Shown: in pieces, positions 1 to 7,680 of the stretch
Position numbering within the stretch: position 1 is the stretch's first letter
Layout of the letters: each line of letters opens with the position of its first letter
DNA from: Halomonas urumqiensis
GTDB lineage: Bacteria; Pseudomonadota; Gammaproteobacteria; Pseudomonadales; Halomonadaceae
DNA length: 64,000 nucleotides
Direction of reading: 5' to 3'
Assembly (NCBI RefSeq): GCF_003028575.1
Contig: NZ_PYUD01000006.1
Coordinates: 1 to 64,000 of the forward strand
Position numbers and translations under genes: made by a program
The notes under the pieces: model-generated
What the model saw: only the letters and a program-made list of their open reading frames with translations
The model's database searches: none
What the model was told of the DNA's origin: nothing

Positions 1-8
1 CCCTTTTC

Positions 9-125
9 GCCTGACGACCATAGCGAGCGTGAACCACCTGATCCCATGCCGAACTCAGCAGTGAAACCGCTTAGCGCCGATGGTAGTGTGGGGTTTCCCC
101 ATGCGAGAGTAGGTCATCGTCAGGC
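9..125 (+). rRNA. rrf: 5S ribosomal RNA
   Basis: This is a complete 5S rRNA of about 117 nt. The terminal helix pairs GCCTGACGA at the 5' end with TCGTCAGGC at the 3' end. The conserved internal block CCCATGCCGAACTCAGCAG lies at 44-62, and the 3' domain GAGAGTAGGTCATCG is intact. It is directly followed by a strong terminator, so it ends an rRNA operon whose 16S and 23S genes lie outside the window on the left. Confidence 0.97.
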
Positions 126-134
126 ACTTATTCA

Positions 135-167
135 GACAACACCCCAGCCATTGGCTGGGGTGTTGTC
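135..167 (+). terminator. rRNA operon terminator after 5S
   Basis: A perfect 15-bp stem (135-149 paired with 153-167) with a 3-nt loop is followed by GTTTG. It begins about 10 nt after the 5S 3' end, so it is the expected rrn operon terminator. Confidence 0.85.
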
Positions 168-180
168 GTTTGGGGGGGGT

Positions 181-267
181 CCCCATGGAGAGTCCCGGAG
201 CCCGGCGCGATCATCGTCAGGCACTTCTTCAGACAACACCCCGGCCATCTTGGTCGGGGTGTTGTTG
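181..267 (+). pseudogene. Decayed 3' remnant of a second 5S rRNA with its own terminator
   Basis: Positions 211-247 repeat 114-150 almost exactly: the last bases of 5S, the spacer and the first arm of the terminator. Positions 181-193 (CCCCATGGAGAGT) match the upstream 5S segment CCCCATGCGAGAGT, with unrelated bases inserted between. A second terminator stem of 14 bp (233-246 with 252-265) follows. The two terminators differ by compensating changes (CCAGCC/GGCTGG against CCGGCC/GGTCGG), so the copy still folds. It is best read as the tail of a duplicated 5S gene whose body was lost. Confidence 0.7.
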
Positions 268-392
268 TTTGTACGGAAGAGTTACACGAGGTTGCAGGCG
301 GTAGTTGTGATTCGTCGGCTTGGCGGCTAGTGTTTTCTGGGTATTACGCAACCTCGGTACACAGGAACAGCCAATCTCAGGAGGAGATGACG

Positions 393-587
393 ATGACCAA
401 AGCAATGCTCAAGACACTCGGAATGGCCATGCTGATCGCCTTGATGGCAGGTGGACTGGCGGCCTGCGAAGAGGAGCAGGGGCCGGCCGAAGAGGCGGGA
501 GAAAATATCGACGAGGCAATGGAAGATGCTGGGGAAAGCGTCGAGGAAATGGGTGAGTCCATTCAGGAGGGCGCCGAAGGCGAGTGA
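393..587 (+). CDS. Small acidic lipoprotein
   Basis: This 64-residue protein begins at ATG 393, 8 nt after the AGGAGG box at 379-384; ATG 387 sits too close to that box. Residues 1-24 form a lipoprotein signal (basic MTKAMLK, then a hydrophobic stretch) ending in the lipobox LAAC, so Cys25 is the predicted lipidated residue. The mature part is about 40 residues, very rich in Glu, and probably one amphipathic helix with GExxEEM-like spacing. It resembles the entericidin-like tiny lipoproteins of Pseudomonas and Halomonas only in architecture. I infer an envelope location and cannot assign a function. It stands alone between the rRNA end and a strong convergent terminator. Confidence 0.72.
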   Translation: MTKAMLKTLGMAMLIALMAGGLAACEEEQGPAEEAGENIDEAMEDAGESVEEMGESIQEGAEGE

Positions 588-611
588 CTCAAGGCTCCAG
601 AAACATGTTTC

Positions 612-653
612 ATAACCAACAAGTCCGGGCAGATGCCCGGACTTGTTGGTTAT
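612..653. terminator. Bidirectional terminator between convergent genes
   Basis: A 19-bp perfect inverted repeat (612-630 with 635-653) has a 4-nt loop. It separates the lipoprotein gene on plus from the Tim44-like gene on minus and can serve both. Confidence 0.8.
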
Positions 654-677
654 GGAGGTTTCTTTGGCATTGGTCTG

Positions 678-1487
678 TCAGCTGTTCTGTTCGATGCCCT
701 GTACGTACCAGGGAGCGCCATCACGCAGGTCACGTACCAGATGCCAGGTTTCGTTGAACTCGTTATGTTCTCCGTTCTCATCGAGAATGCCATGGAAGAT
801 GACCGTGGCTTCGGCCTGTGGACCTGCCTCGCGGACACTTCCAAGCTCGGCGAACAGGCGTACGACCTCGGTACGATTGTTGGCGGGATGCCTGTCACGC
901 TCTTCGCGCAGCACATTGTAGAGTGCTGGCGTGACGTACTCCTGTATGCCCGCGAAGTCGTTATTGTCCCAGGCCCGCTGCAGGGTCATGAAGTGTTCCT
1001 TGGCCGCGCCAAGGAAGCGCTCGCGATCGAACCACTCCGGCGCTCCGGCAAAGGCCATGCCCGATGCCGTTGCCTGTGAATCGGCCTGGAAGGCCTGGGG
1101 CTGGTGAGCGGCGGGTTGCTCGGGGGTAGTGCCATCCGCCATGGCGGGGCGTCGGCGAGCGAACAGGCGCAATAATAGAAAGCCGATCAGTGCCACCACA
1201 AGGATGTCCATCAGCCGCAGCTCGTCGAAAGCTCCACCGAAGAACAACGCAGCAAGAAGGCCACCAGCGAGCAGTCCCCCTAGCATGCCGGGCATCCGTG
1301 AACCCGTGGCCCGGTTTTGACCTTGACGGGCCGGGGCCGCTTGGTTGGGTGTTGCGGCGGGACGATCCGCGGACCGGGAGAAGCTGCCGACGTTGCCGCC
1401 GCCACCGAGACGGCGTGCTTCGGCGAAGTCCATGGCCGGACCAATGCTGAGCAGACCAACCACCAGCATGACAAGTAACTGACGCAT
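678..1487 (-). CDS. Tim44-like domain membrane protein
   Basis: The 269-residue protein has an N-terminal signal or membrane segment (residues 3-24), a Gly/Ser/Pro-rich linker, and two close hydrophobic stretches around 66-110 (GGLLAGGLLAALFFGG and ILVVALIGFLLLRLF). A C-terminal domain from about 145 to the end has the Tim44-like alpha+beta pattern (FMTLQRAWDNNDFAGIQEYV and a final WYVQGIEQNS). In mitochondria Tim44 anchors Hsp70 to the import channel; the role of bacterial homologues (COG4395) is unsettled. The start is supported by AGGAGA upstream. The domain assignment is from memory of the family. Confidence 0.82.
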   Translation of the reverse strand: MRQLLVMLVVGLLSIGPAMDFAEARRLGGGGNVGSFSRSADRPAATPNQAAPARQGQNRATGSRMPGMLGGLLAGGLLAALFFGGAFDELRLMDILVVALIGFLLLRLFARRRPAMADGTTPEQPAAHQPQAFQADSQATASGMAFAGAPEWFDRERFLGAAKEHFMTLQRAWDNNDFAGIQEYVTPALYNVLREERDRHPANNRTEVVRLFAELGSVREAGPQAEATVIFHGILDENGEHNEFNETWHLVRDLRDGAPWYVQGIEQNS

Positions 1488-1625
1488 CGAGGGAATCTCC
1501 TGGTGAGTGACGCAGTGATGTGTTGCGGGAGTATTGCAGCGGAAGTGGTCTTGTCGAGAGACGCTTCACTGCCAAGCATTCTACCCACTATGCTGGTTGC
1601 TCACGACAAGAACCGGGAGCAAGCC

Positions 1626-2198
1626 ATGCGTCTGACAAGCGAACAGAGTCTGGTATTGATCGTCGACATGCAGGCGGGACTATTGCCGGTGATCGAGCAT
1701 GGTGATCAGGCAGCGCGCGAGGCTGGTTGGCTGGGGGAGTTGGCGATGTCCATCGACGTGCCTGTCTGGCTGACCGAGCAGTATCCACAGGGCCTGGGCG
1801 GCAGTGAACCAGCGCTGCTCGAGGCGCTACCCAACTGCCGCGTATGGCAGAAGCTGCATTTCGATGCCCATGCTGAACCTGAGTTCGCCGAGGCTCTGAA
1901 GGCGAGTGAGCGACGTCAAATCGTCATCTGCGGTACTGAAGCCCATATCTGCGTGATGCAGACAGGGCTTGGTTTGCTGGAAGCGGGTTACGAGGTCTAT
2001 TGGGTGGTTGAGGCTTCGGCCAGCCGGCGGGCCGCAGAGGCGACGCTGGCGAAGGAGAGAATGGTGCAGGCAGGTGCGGTTGCGGTGAGCGCCGACATGG
2101 TAGCCTACGAGTGGTTGCATCGCTGTGATGATGAGCGTTTCAAACAGGCGCACCGACGCTTCCTGAAGCCACGAGCCTCACGTGCGCTGGACTTCTGA
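1626..2198 (+). CDS. Isochorismatase-family cysteine hydrolase
   Basis: This 190-residue protein has the compact isochorismatase/nicotinamidase fold. The catalytic triad is visible: Asp in VDMQAGL (about residue 14), Lys in WQKLHFDA (about 74) and Cys in GTEAHICVMQTG (about 109). Short members of this type (YcaC-like) are usually of unknown substrate. ATG 1626 is chosen because GGGAG lies 6-7 nt upstream and homology begins there; the frame is open for 41 codons further upstream but without a ribosome site. It is divergent from the Tim44-like gene. Confidence 0.88.
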   Translation: MRLTSEQSLVLIVDMQAGLLPVIEHGDQAAREAGWLGELAMSIDVPVWLTEQYPQGLGGSEPALLEALPNCRVWQKLHFDAHAEPEFAEALKASERRQIVICGTEAHICVMQTGLGLLEAGYEVYWVVEASASRRAAEATLAKERMVQAGAVAVSADMVAYEWLHRCDDERFKQAHRRFLKPRASRALDF

Positions 2199-2225
2199 TG
2201 GGTCGAATACGGTCATAGCGCAACG

Positions 2226-3005
2226 TCACGCATCTGCTTCGGCGCGGGTGAACACCAGTGTGTCGCCTTCCGAGAGGTTGGCGTTGAAGTGATAGCCCGC
2301 CACGTCGAAGTCCTTGAGCCCTTCCGGGTCATCGAGGCGATGCCGGATCATCCAGGCAGCCATTAGCCCGCGCGCCTTCTTGGCATAGAAGCTGATGATC
2401 TTCAGCTTGCCGTTCTTTTCGTCCTTGAACACCGGTGTGATCACCCGGCTCTGGAGCCTTTTGGTGTCGATTGCCTTGAAGTACTCATTAGAGGCCAGGT
2501 TGACCAGCACGTGGCTGCCACTGGCCTTGATGGCGCGATCCAGTTCTTGGGTCAGGGTGTCCTTCCAGAAGGCATAAAGGTCCCTGCCCGCCGGGTTTTC
2601 TAGGCGCGTGCCCATTTCCAGCCGGTAGGGCTGGATCAGATCCAGGGGGCGTAGCAAGCCATACAGCCCTGAAAGTATGCGCAGGTGCTGCTGGGCGAAG
2701 GCGTTGTCATCGTCGTTGAAGGTGCTGGCCTCGAGGCCGACGTAGACATCGCCCTGGAAGGCCTGGGCCGCCGGCTTGGCATTATGGCTGTCGAAAGGCG
2801 GCTGCCACTCGGCAAAGCGCGCGGCGTTGAGTCCGGCGAGCTTGTCGCTGATACCCATCAGATCACTGAGCTGCTGCGGTGAATAGCCGCGGAGGATCTC
2901 GATCAACTGCTGGCTGCTGTCGAGAAAATCTGGCTCTGAATGGATACCCGTAGTTGCCGGAGTCTCGAAGTCCAGCGTCTTGGCGGGCGAGATAACGCTC
3001 AGCAT
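2226..3005 (-). CDS. yaaA: Peroxide stress protein YaaA
   Basis: The 259-residue protein matches the DUF328/YaaA family from its first residues ([16 protein letters not shown]) and contains the family signatures [22 protein letters not shown] (at about 111-132), NLASNEYF and [13 protein letters not shown]. In E. coli YaaA is induced by OxyR and limits free iron during peroxide stress, protecting DNA and proteins. Length is the usual 255-260. An AGGAG box lies upstream of the ATG. It lies 118 nt downstream of tas on the same strand and could be partly co-transcribed with it. Confidence 0.95.
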   Translation of the reverse strand: MLSVISPAKTLDFETPATTGIHSEPDFLDSSQQLIEILRGYSPQQLSDLMGISDKLAGLNAARFAEWQPPFDSHNAKPAAQAFQGDVYVGLEASTFNDDDNAFAQQHLRILSGLYGLLRPLDLIQPYRLEMGTRLENPAGRDLYAFWKDTLTQELDRAIKASGSHVLVNLASNEYFKAIDTKRLQSRVITPVFKDEKNGKLKIISFYAKKARGLMAAWMIRHRLDDPEGLKDFDVAGYHFNANLSEGDTLVFTRAEADA

Positions 3006-3062
3006 GGGGCGCTCCTGTGCCTGTGGGTGAGAACCGCCAAGTATACCAAGTGCCTGGCTGGT

Positions 3063-3092
3063 GGTGGGCTATCGCGATGATAGCCCTCCACC
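3063..3092. other. Hairpin between tas and yaaA
   Basis: GGGCTATC at 3066-3073 pairs with GATAGCCC at 3079-3086, extended by flanking GGT/ACC. There is no T-run after it on the minus strand, so it is not a classical terminator. It could attenuate read-through from tas or stabilise the mRNA 3' end. Confidence 0.35.
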
Positions 3093-3123
3093 GGCGGCAG
3101 ATACTCCAGGATGACCGGTGTGA

Positions 3124-4155
3124 TCAGGGGCAGGGGTTGGAGAGTCGCGCGTGCACATCGTCAATGGCGTCGAGCACTTCCTGGTCTAGCTTGAGCGATT
3201 CACTGGCCAGGTTGCTTTCCAACTGCTCCATGGTGGTGGCACCGATGATATTGCTGGTCAGGAAGCTGCGTGAATTGACGAACGCCAGGGCCATCTGTGC
3301 CGGGTCGAGTCCATGTTCACGGGCGATATCGACATAGGCGCGGGTCGCCTCTTCAGCCACCGGCGAGGTGTAGCGCTTGAAGCGCTCGAAGAGCGTCAGG
3401 CGGGCCTTGGCTGGGCGAGCGCCATCAAGGTATTTGCCGGAAAGAACCCCGAACCCCAGAGGGGAGTAGGCCAGCAGGCCAACCCCTTCGCGATGGGCAA
3501 TCTCGGCCAGACCCACCTCGAAACTGCGGTTGAGAAGGTTGTAGGGGTTTTGCACGGAAGCGACCCGCGGCAGGCCATGGGTGTCGGCGATGTGCAATGC
3601 GCGCATCACCCCCCAGGGCGTGTCATTGGAGAGCCCGATGGCGCGGATCTTGCCGGCATCGACCAGCTCCTTGAGAGCGGAAAGGGTTTCCTCGAGCGGC
3701 GTGGCGTCTTCTTCCTCCTCATGGGTGTAGCCAAGCTTGCCGAAGAAGTTGGTACGACGATCTGGCCAGTGCAGTTGATAAAGGTCGATGTAATCGGTCT
3801 GCAGGCGAGCGAGGCTATCATCGACGGCTTGGCGCAGGTGGTCTCGAGTATGGCGTGGCCCATTACGGATATGGTCGAGGCCGGGGCCCGCCGCCTTGGT
3901 GGCAATGATCACGTCGTCGCGGGAGCCGCGCTGCTTTAGCCAGTTGCCGATGTAGGCTTCTGTGCGCCCTTGGGTGTTGGCCAGCGGGGGCACCGGATAC
4001 ATTTCGGCAGTGTCGATGAAGTTGATGCCAAAGGACACGGCACGATCAAGTTGTTCGTAGGCCTCGGCTTCGCTGTTCTGCTCGCCGTAGGTCATGGTGC
4101 CAAGGCAGAGTCGGCTGACTTCGATGCCGGTATTGCCAAGTGGTCGCGTCTGCAT
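3124..4155 (-). CDS. tas: Aldo/keto reductase of the Tas type
   Basis: The 343-residue protein follows E. coli Tas closely at the N-terminus (LGTMTYGEQNSEAEA, INFIDTAEMYPVPP, TQGRTEAYIGNWLKQ). The AKR catalytic Asp/Tyr pair is in DTAEMYP, and the family segments YIDLYQLHWPDR and AIGLSNDTPWG are present. It should be an NADPH-dependent cytoplasmic reductase; the physiological substrate of Tas is not established, though E. coli tas rescues tyrosine auxotrophs. GGAGAG precedes the ATG. It is divergent from the Sel1-repeat gene. Confidence 0.93.
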   Translation of the reverse strand: MQTRPLGNTGIEVSRLCLGTMTYGEQNSEAEAYEQLDRAVSFGINFIDTAEMYPVPPLANTQGRTEAYIGNWLKQRGSRDDVIIATKAAGPGLDHIRNGPRHTRDHLRQAVDDSLARLQTDYIDLYQLHWPDRRTNFFGKLGYTHEEEEDATPLEETLSALKELVDAGKIRAIGLSNDTPWGVMRALHIADTHGLPRVASVQNPYNLLNRSFEVGLAEIAHREGVGLLAYSPLGFGVLSGKYLDGARPAKARLTLFERFKRYTSPVAEEATRAYVDIAREHGLDPAQMALAFVNSRSFLTSNIIGATTMEQLESNLASESLKLDQEVLDAIDDVHARLSNPCP

Positions 4156-4427
4156 CCGTTACTCTCCGGGCCAGGAATCGTGTGTGGAAATCATCGACTG
4201 GTTGGTGTTCATGATAAGTCACAGTCTGGTTCGAATTGGCATGGTAGCGGCAGGTCGGCCACGGCCGCAAATGCAGGGCTTGAGTCATCGCTGTGCCAGG
4301 CGTATGCTGGCCGCCCGTTACGCCCCGGGGGAGCCTGGGGCGTTGGTCGTCATTGCAGGCGAATGACGCCGCGCACAGGGTGGTGCGCCCCGTCATCATC
4401 ACGATAAACAGGATTCGGTTGTTGGCC

Positions 4428-4943
4428 ATGACCCAGGCATCATCTCTGTTCACTCGGCTCGAATATCGCCTGGCGGAGCAGCTTTTTCATACCCGTTGGC
4501 TGCCTCGCTCGCCGCGCACCCAGCGGCTGACCATGCATCTCTTTCAGCGTTGCGCCGATGCTGGCCATACGGCCGCATTATCGGTCTACGGCCATATGCT
4601 GTTTCATCGCGGCATGAGCCCGCAGGACAAGGCTCGCGGCGCTCGCTACGTGCTTGAGGCCGCACATGCTGGCGATGCACGTGCCCAGTATCAGGCCGGC
4701 CAGATTCACGAACATGGCTGTGCACTCTATCCGCGTCGCGATGACCATGCGGTTACCTGGTACGCACGTGCGGGCGAAGCAGGTCACCCACTTGCCGCCA
4801 GCCGCCTCTCGCGGGCTTACCGCGAAGGCCAGCTCGGACTGCCGGTGGATGACGAGCGCGCTGACTATTGGCAGCAGCTGGCGGACCAGGCCGGCCGGTT
4901 GTCCGAGGTGCTGGACAGCAGTGGAGCCGAAACGCGACACTAG
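4428..4943 (+). CDS. Sel1-repeat protein
   Basis: This 171-residue protein has no signal peptide. Residues about 45-150 contain two to three Sel1/TPR-like helical repeats (for example ARYVLEAAHAGDARAQYQAG and AVTWYARAGEAGHPLAASRL), a fold that mediates protein-protein contacts. ATG 4428 fits where homology-like sequence begins; the ribosome site is weak (AGGATT about 12 nt upstream) and the frame is open to 4293. The specific partner is unknown. It precedes the exonuclease gene by 54 nt. Confidence 0.78.
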   Translation: MTQASSLFTRLEYRLAEQLFHTRWLPRSPRTQRLTMHLFQRCADAGHTAALSVYGHMLFHRGMSPQDKARGARYVLEAAHAGDARAQYQAGQIHEHGCALYPRRDDHAVTWYARAGEAGHPLAASRLSRAYREGQLGLPVDDERADYWQQLADQAGRLSEVLDSSGAETRH

Positions 4944-4997
4944 GCCAATCGTCGGCCGGGCCCATCCCGGTCACCTGACCGGAACCCTGCCTCGAGG

Positions 4998-5510
4998 ATG
5001 TTGCCTTCCGTGACGTTACCGACTCTGCTCGATATCGAAGCGTCCGGATTCGGACGCGGCAGCTACCCCATCGAGGTCGGCCTGGCACGTCCTGACGGCA
5101 GCAGCTGTGCCTTTCTGATCCAGCCACTCGAGGAATGGACCCATTGGGACCCCAAGGCCGAGTTGCTGCATGGCATCTCGCGAGGCCGTCTGGCGCGAGA
5201 AGGTTATCCGGTACGGCAGGTAGCGCGCTGGTTGAACGACGAGCTCGATGAGATCGGCATCGCCTACAGCGACAGCTGGGGCTACGACAACACCTGGCTG
5301 TCGTTGCTGTTCCACCATGCCGGCATGCTGCCGGCATTTCGTCTCGAGGCACTGCGCATGTTGCTGAGCGAAGGCCAGCTCGAGATCTGGCACGAAACCC
5401 GCGAAGCGCTGATCGAAGAGCTGGGCATATACCGCCATCGCGCCGGCGAGGATGCCCGGCTATTGCAGCTCACCTACCAGCGGACTCGCGAACTCGCAGG
5501 CAAAGGCTAA
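4998..5510 (+). CDS. DEDDh-type 3'-5' exonuclease-like protein
   Basis: The 170-residue protein has the RNase T/DnaQ exonuclease fold. Motif Exo I is LLDIEASGFG (DxE), Exo II includes YSDSWGYDNTW, and Exo III is HRAGEDARL, fitting HxAxxD with the catalytic His and last Asp. All four acidic residues therefore seem present and the protein should be a two-metal exonuclease. The substrate is not known. The start is uncertain: ATG 4998 has AGG touching it, while GTG 5010 in the same frame is also possible. Confidence 0.82.
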   Translation: MLPSVTLPTLLDIEASGFGRGSYPIEVGLARPDGSSCAFLIQPLEEWTHWDPKAELLHGISRGRLAREGYPVRQVARWLNDELDEIGIAYSDSWGYDNTWLSLLFHHAGMLPAFRLEALRMLLSEGQLEIWHETREALIEELGIYRHRAGEDARLLQLTYQRTRELAGKG

Positions 5511-5632
5511 GGCGATCGCATCTCACCCCAGGTATTCCCTTCTCGCATTCCCCACATCTCCCTTGCTCGTGTTCGTCTCCACTTGGCACGATGAGCGAAG
5601 CCATCATGTGCGGTCTGACAGCCTGTGATGAG

Positions 5633-6532
5633 TCAAGCGATTGTTTCCCGACCGGCGGCGATGATCATCTCGCGAAGCGCCACCGAGGCCGTGGAAAGAG
5701 CGCGCCGGCGATACTGCACGATGCCGAGCGGGCGTCCCACGTCGGGTGATACCAGGGGGCGGTAGTCGATGCCGTGGGTGACGATTTGGCGGAAGCTCAG
5801 CTTGGGCAATACGCTGATGCCTACGCCGGCCGCCACCATGCGCCCCACGGTGGCGATTTGGCTGGCATCGCAGATGATATCGAGCGACCGACCCACCTCG
5901 GCCATGATGCGGTCGATGACCTGACGTGAGCTGGAGAGGCGGTTGATGCCGATGAAGGGGAAGTCAGCCAGTTCCTGCCAGGCGATGCGTGAGTGTTCCA
6001 ACAGTGGGTGGCCCAGCGGGCAGACCACCACGTAGCGATCCTCCAGCACCGGCTCGAAGGCGAGATCCTCCGAGTCGACTGGCGGTACCGAGAGTCCCAG
6101 GTCGGCACGCCCCTCCCGCACCATCAGGTTCACCTGCTCGGCGAGTACGTCGTGCAGGGCGAAGTTGATGCGCGGATAGCGGGCATGGAAGGTGGCGATG
6201 ACCCCTGGTAACAAGCCGGCGGCCAGGGTGGGCAGCGCCGCCACCGCCACCTTGCCACGCTTCTTCGAGAACAACTCGTCGAGATCCTCGAAAGCCACGC
6301 TCCAATCATTCAGCAGGCGAATCGCCACCGGCAGGAAGGCTTCACCCTCCGGTGTGAGGGTGAGCTGTCGGGTGCTGCGTGAGAACAGTGAACCACCCAC
6401 CGTCTCTTCCAGCTTGCGCAGGGCGATCGAGATCGCTGGCTGGGAGAGGTGGATACGCTCACTGGCTTCGGCCAGGCTGCGCGACTGGGCCACCGCGACG
6501 AAGGCGTCGAGCTGTCGGATGCTGGGGTTCAT
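5633..6532 (-). CDS. LysR-family transcriptional regulator
   Basis: The 299-residue protein has a winged helix-turn-helix at residues 1-60 (AEASERIHLSQPAISIALRKLE) followed by the periplasmic-binding-like effector domain, with typical segments AALPTLAAGLLPGVIATF and VAAGVGISVLPKL. It is divergent from the TAXI/TRAP cluster with a 161-bp shared promoter region, so it very probably controls transport and catabolism of the imported compound and its own expression. The inducer is unknown. Confidence 0.9.
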   Translation of the reverse strand: MNPSIRQLDAFVAVAQSRSLAEASERIHLSQPAISIALRKLEETVGGSLFSRSTRQLTLTPEGEAFLPVAIRLLNDWSVAFEDLDELFSKKRGKVAVAALPTLAAGLLPGVIATFHARYPRINFALHDVLAEQVNLMVREGRADLGLSVPPVDSEDLAFEPVLEDRYVVVCPLGHPLLEHSRIAWQELADFPFIGINRLSSSRQVIDRIMAEVGRSLDIICDASQIATVGRMVAAGVGISVLPKLSFRQIVTHGIDYRPLVSPDVGRPLGIVQYRRRALSTASVALREMIIAAGRETIA

Positions 6533-6541
6533 TTATAAAGT

Positions 6542-6553
6542 AAAACACGTTTT
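6542..6553. promoter_or_regulatory. Palindrome in the lysR/TAXI divergent promoter
   Basis: AAAACACGTTTT is an inverted repeat with a 2-bp centre, set in an AT-rich patch (6536-6580) in otherwise GC-rich DNA. It lies 10-21 bp before the lysR start codon, a usual place for a LysR-type autoregulatory site. Confidence 0.45.
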
Positions 6554-6693
6554 AAAAACAATTCAATGTACAAAACATAGCAGGGTTGGCCACTCTGCAC
6601 ACAGCGGCACTCGCCCGAGTCGCGCTTCACGCGGTGCCGCTATCCAACACGATTCTCTACAAGAACAAGCCCACACCGGGCTAGGAGCCAACC

Positions 6694-7659
6694 ATGAAAA
6701 CGCTGCTCACCGCCGTCGCCGCCAGCGCCGCACTCTTCGCCGCTGCTTCCGCTCCCGCTCAGGAGCGCCTGCTGATTGGGTCGACCTCCAGCTCGTCGAG
6801 CCACTACGGTTACTTCGTGGCGGTCAATCAGATCATCAACGGTGAACTCGAAGGGGTCAGCTCCTCCGTTGCCGAGACAGGGGCCACGGTCGACAATCTG
6901 CGCCGGCTCAGCCGCAATCAGATCGACATGGGGCTGGTGACGACCAATACCGGCTATCACGCCTATGCGGGTCTTGGGGACTTCGAGCAGCGTCCGGTGG
7001 ACACCCGCCTGCTATGGGTATACACCGTCGCGCCGCAAAACGTGGTGATGCGCGAAGATGCCGGCGTCGACAGCATGGAAGGGTTGGACGGTGTGCGCCT
7101 CAATCCGGGGATCACCGGCTCGGCCACCGAGAGCACCACCGAGGCGGTCATGGAGACGCTTGGCATTTCTCCCGACTATGTGCGTGGCTCCACCACCGAT
7201 GTGGTCGACTCCATCAAGGATGGGCGCATCAACGGTTACGTGAAATCCGGGGTGGGCAACCGCCTGGATGGTTCGACCATGGATATCGCCACCTTCACGC
7301 CGATCAATGTGCTCTCACTCAGTGACGAACAAGCTGACACCCTGCGCAGCGAGATGCCCGACATCGCCGTCGTGGACATCCCCGAAGGCGCTGCGGACGG
7401 TATCCCCAGCTTCACCACCTGGGCCTTCGGCGTGGCCGTGCATGCGCATCCGGACATGGATGAAGAGACCGCCTACCAGATCGTCAAGGCGGTGATGGAG
7501 AACCTCGAGCCCCAGGCCAATGCCTTCTCGGCGGTCAAGGATGCCGACCTGGCACAGATGACCCTCGATGTCGGTACCGTTCCCCTGCACGCCGGTGCGG
7601 CACGCTACTTCGAAGAGCAGGGAATGGAGATTCCTGAAGCCCTGCAGCCCGCCGAATAA
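6694..7659 (+). CDS. TAXI-family TRAP transporter substrate-binding protein
   Basis: The 321-residue protein starts with a Sec signal peptide cleaved near APA-QE (residues 22-23). The mature part is a TAXI-type periplasmic binding protein: LIGSTSSSSSHYGYFVAVNQ near the N-terminus, then TGATVDNLRRLSRNQIDMGL and PQNVVMREDAG. It captures the ligand in the periplasm and passes it to the fused permease 21 bp downstream. TAXI ligands are known in few cases (glutamate, alpha-ketoglutarate and other small acids), so the substrate is open. GGAG precedes the ATG at about 8 nt. Confidence 0.92.
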   Translation: MKTLLTAVAASAALFAAASAPAQERLLIGSTSSSSSHYGYFVAVNQIINGELEGVSSSVAETGATVDNLRRLSRNQIDMGLVTTNTGYHAYAGLGDFEQRPVDTRLLWVYTVAPQNVVMREDAGVDSMEGLDGVRLNPGITGSATESTTEAVMETLGISPDYVRGSTTDVVDSIKDGRINGYVKSGVGNRLDGSTMDIATFTPINVLSLSDEQADTLRSEMPDIAVVDIPEGAADGIPSFTTWAFGVAVHAHPDMDEETAYQIVKAVMENLEPQANAFSAVKDADLAQMTLDVGTVPLHAGAARYFEEQGMEIPEALQPAE

Positions 7660-7680
7660 CGGCTGCCGGAGGAGATCTTC

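Noticed and set aside
46..330. 94-codon frame across 5S rRNA
   Set aside because: It lies in the 5S gene and its terminators.
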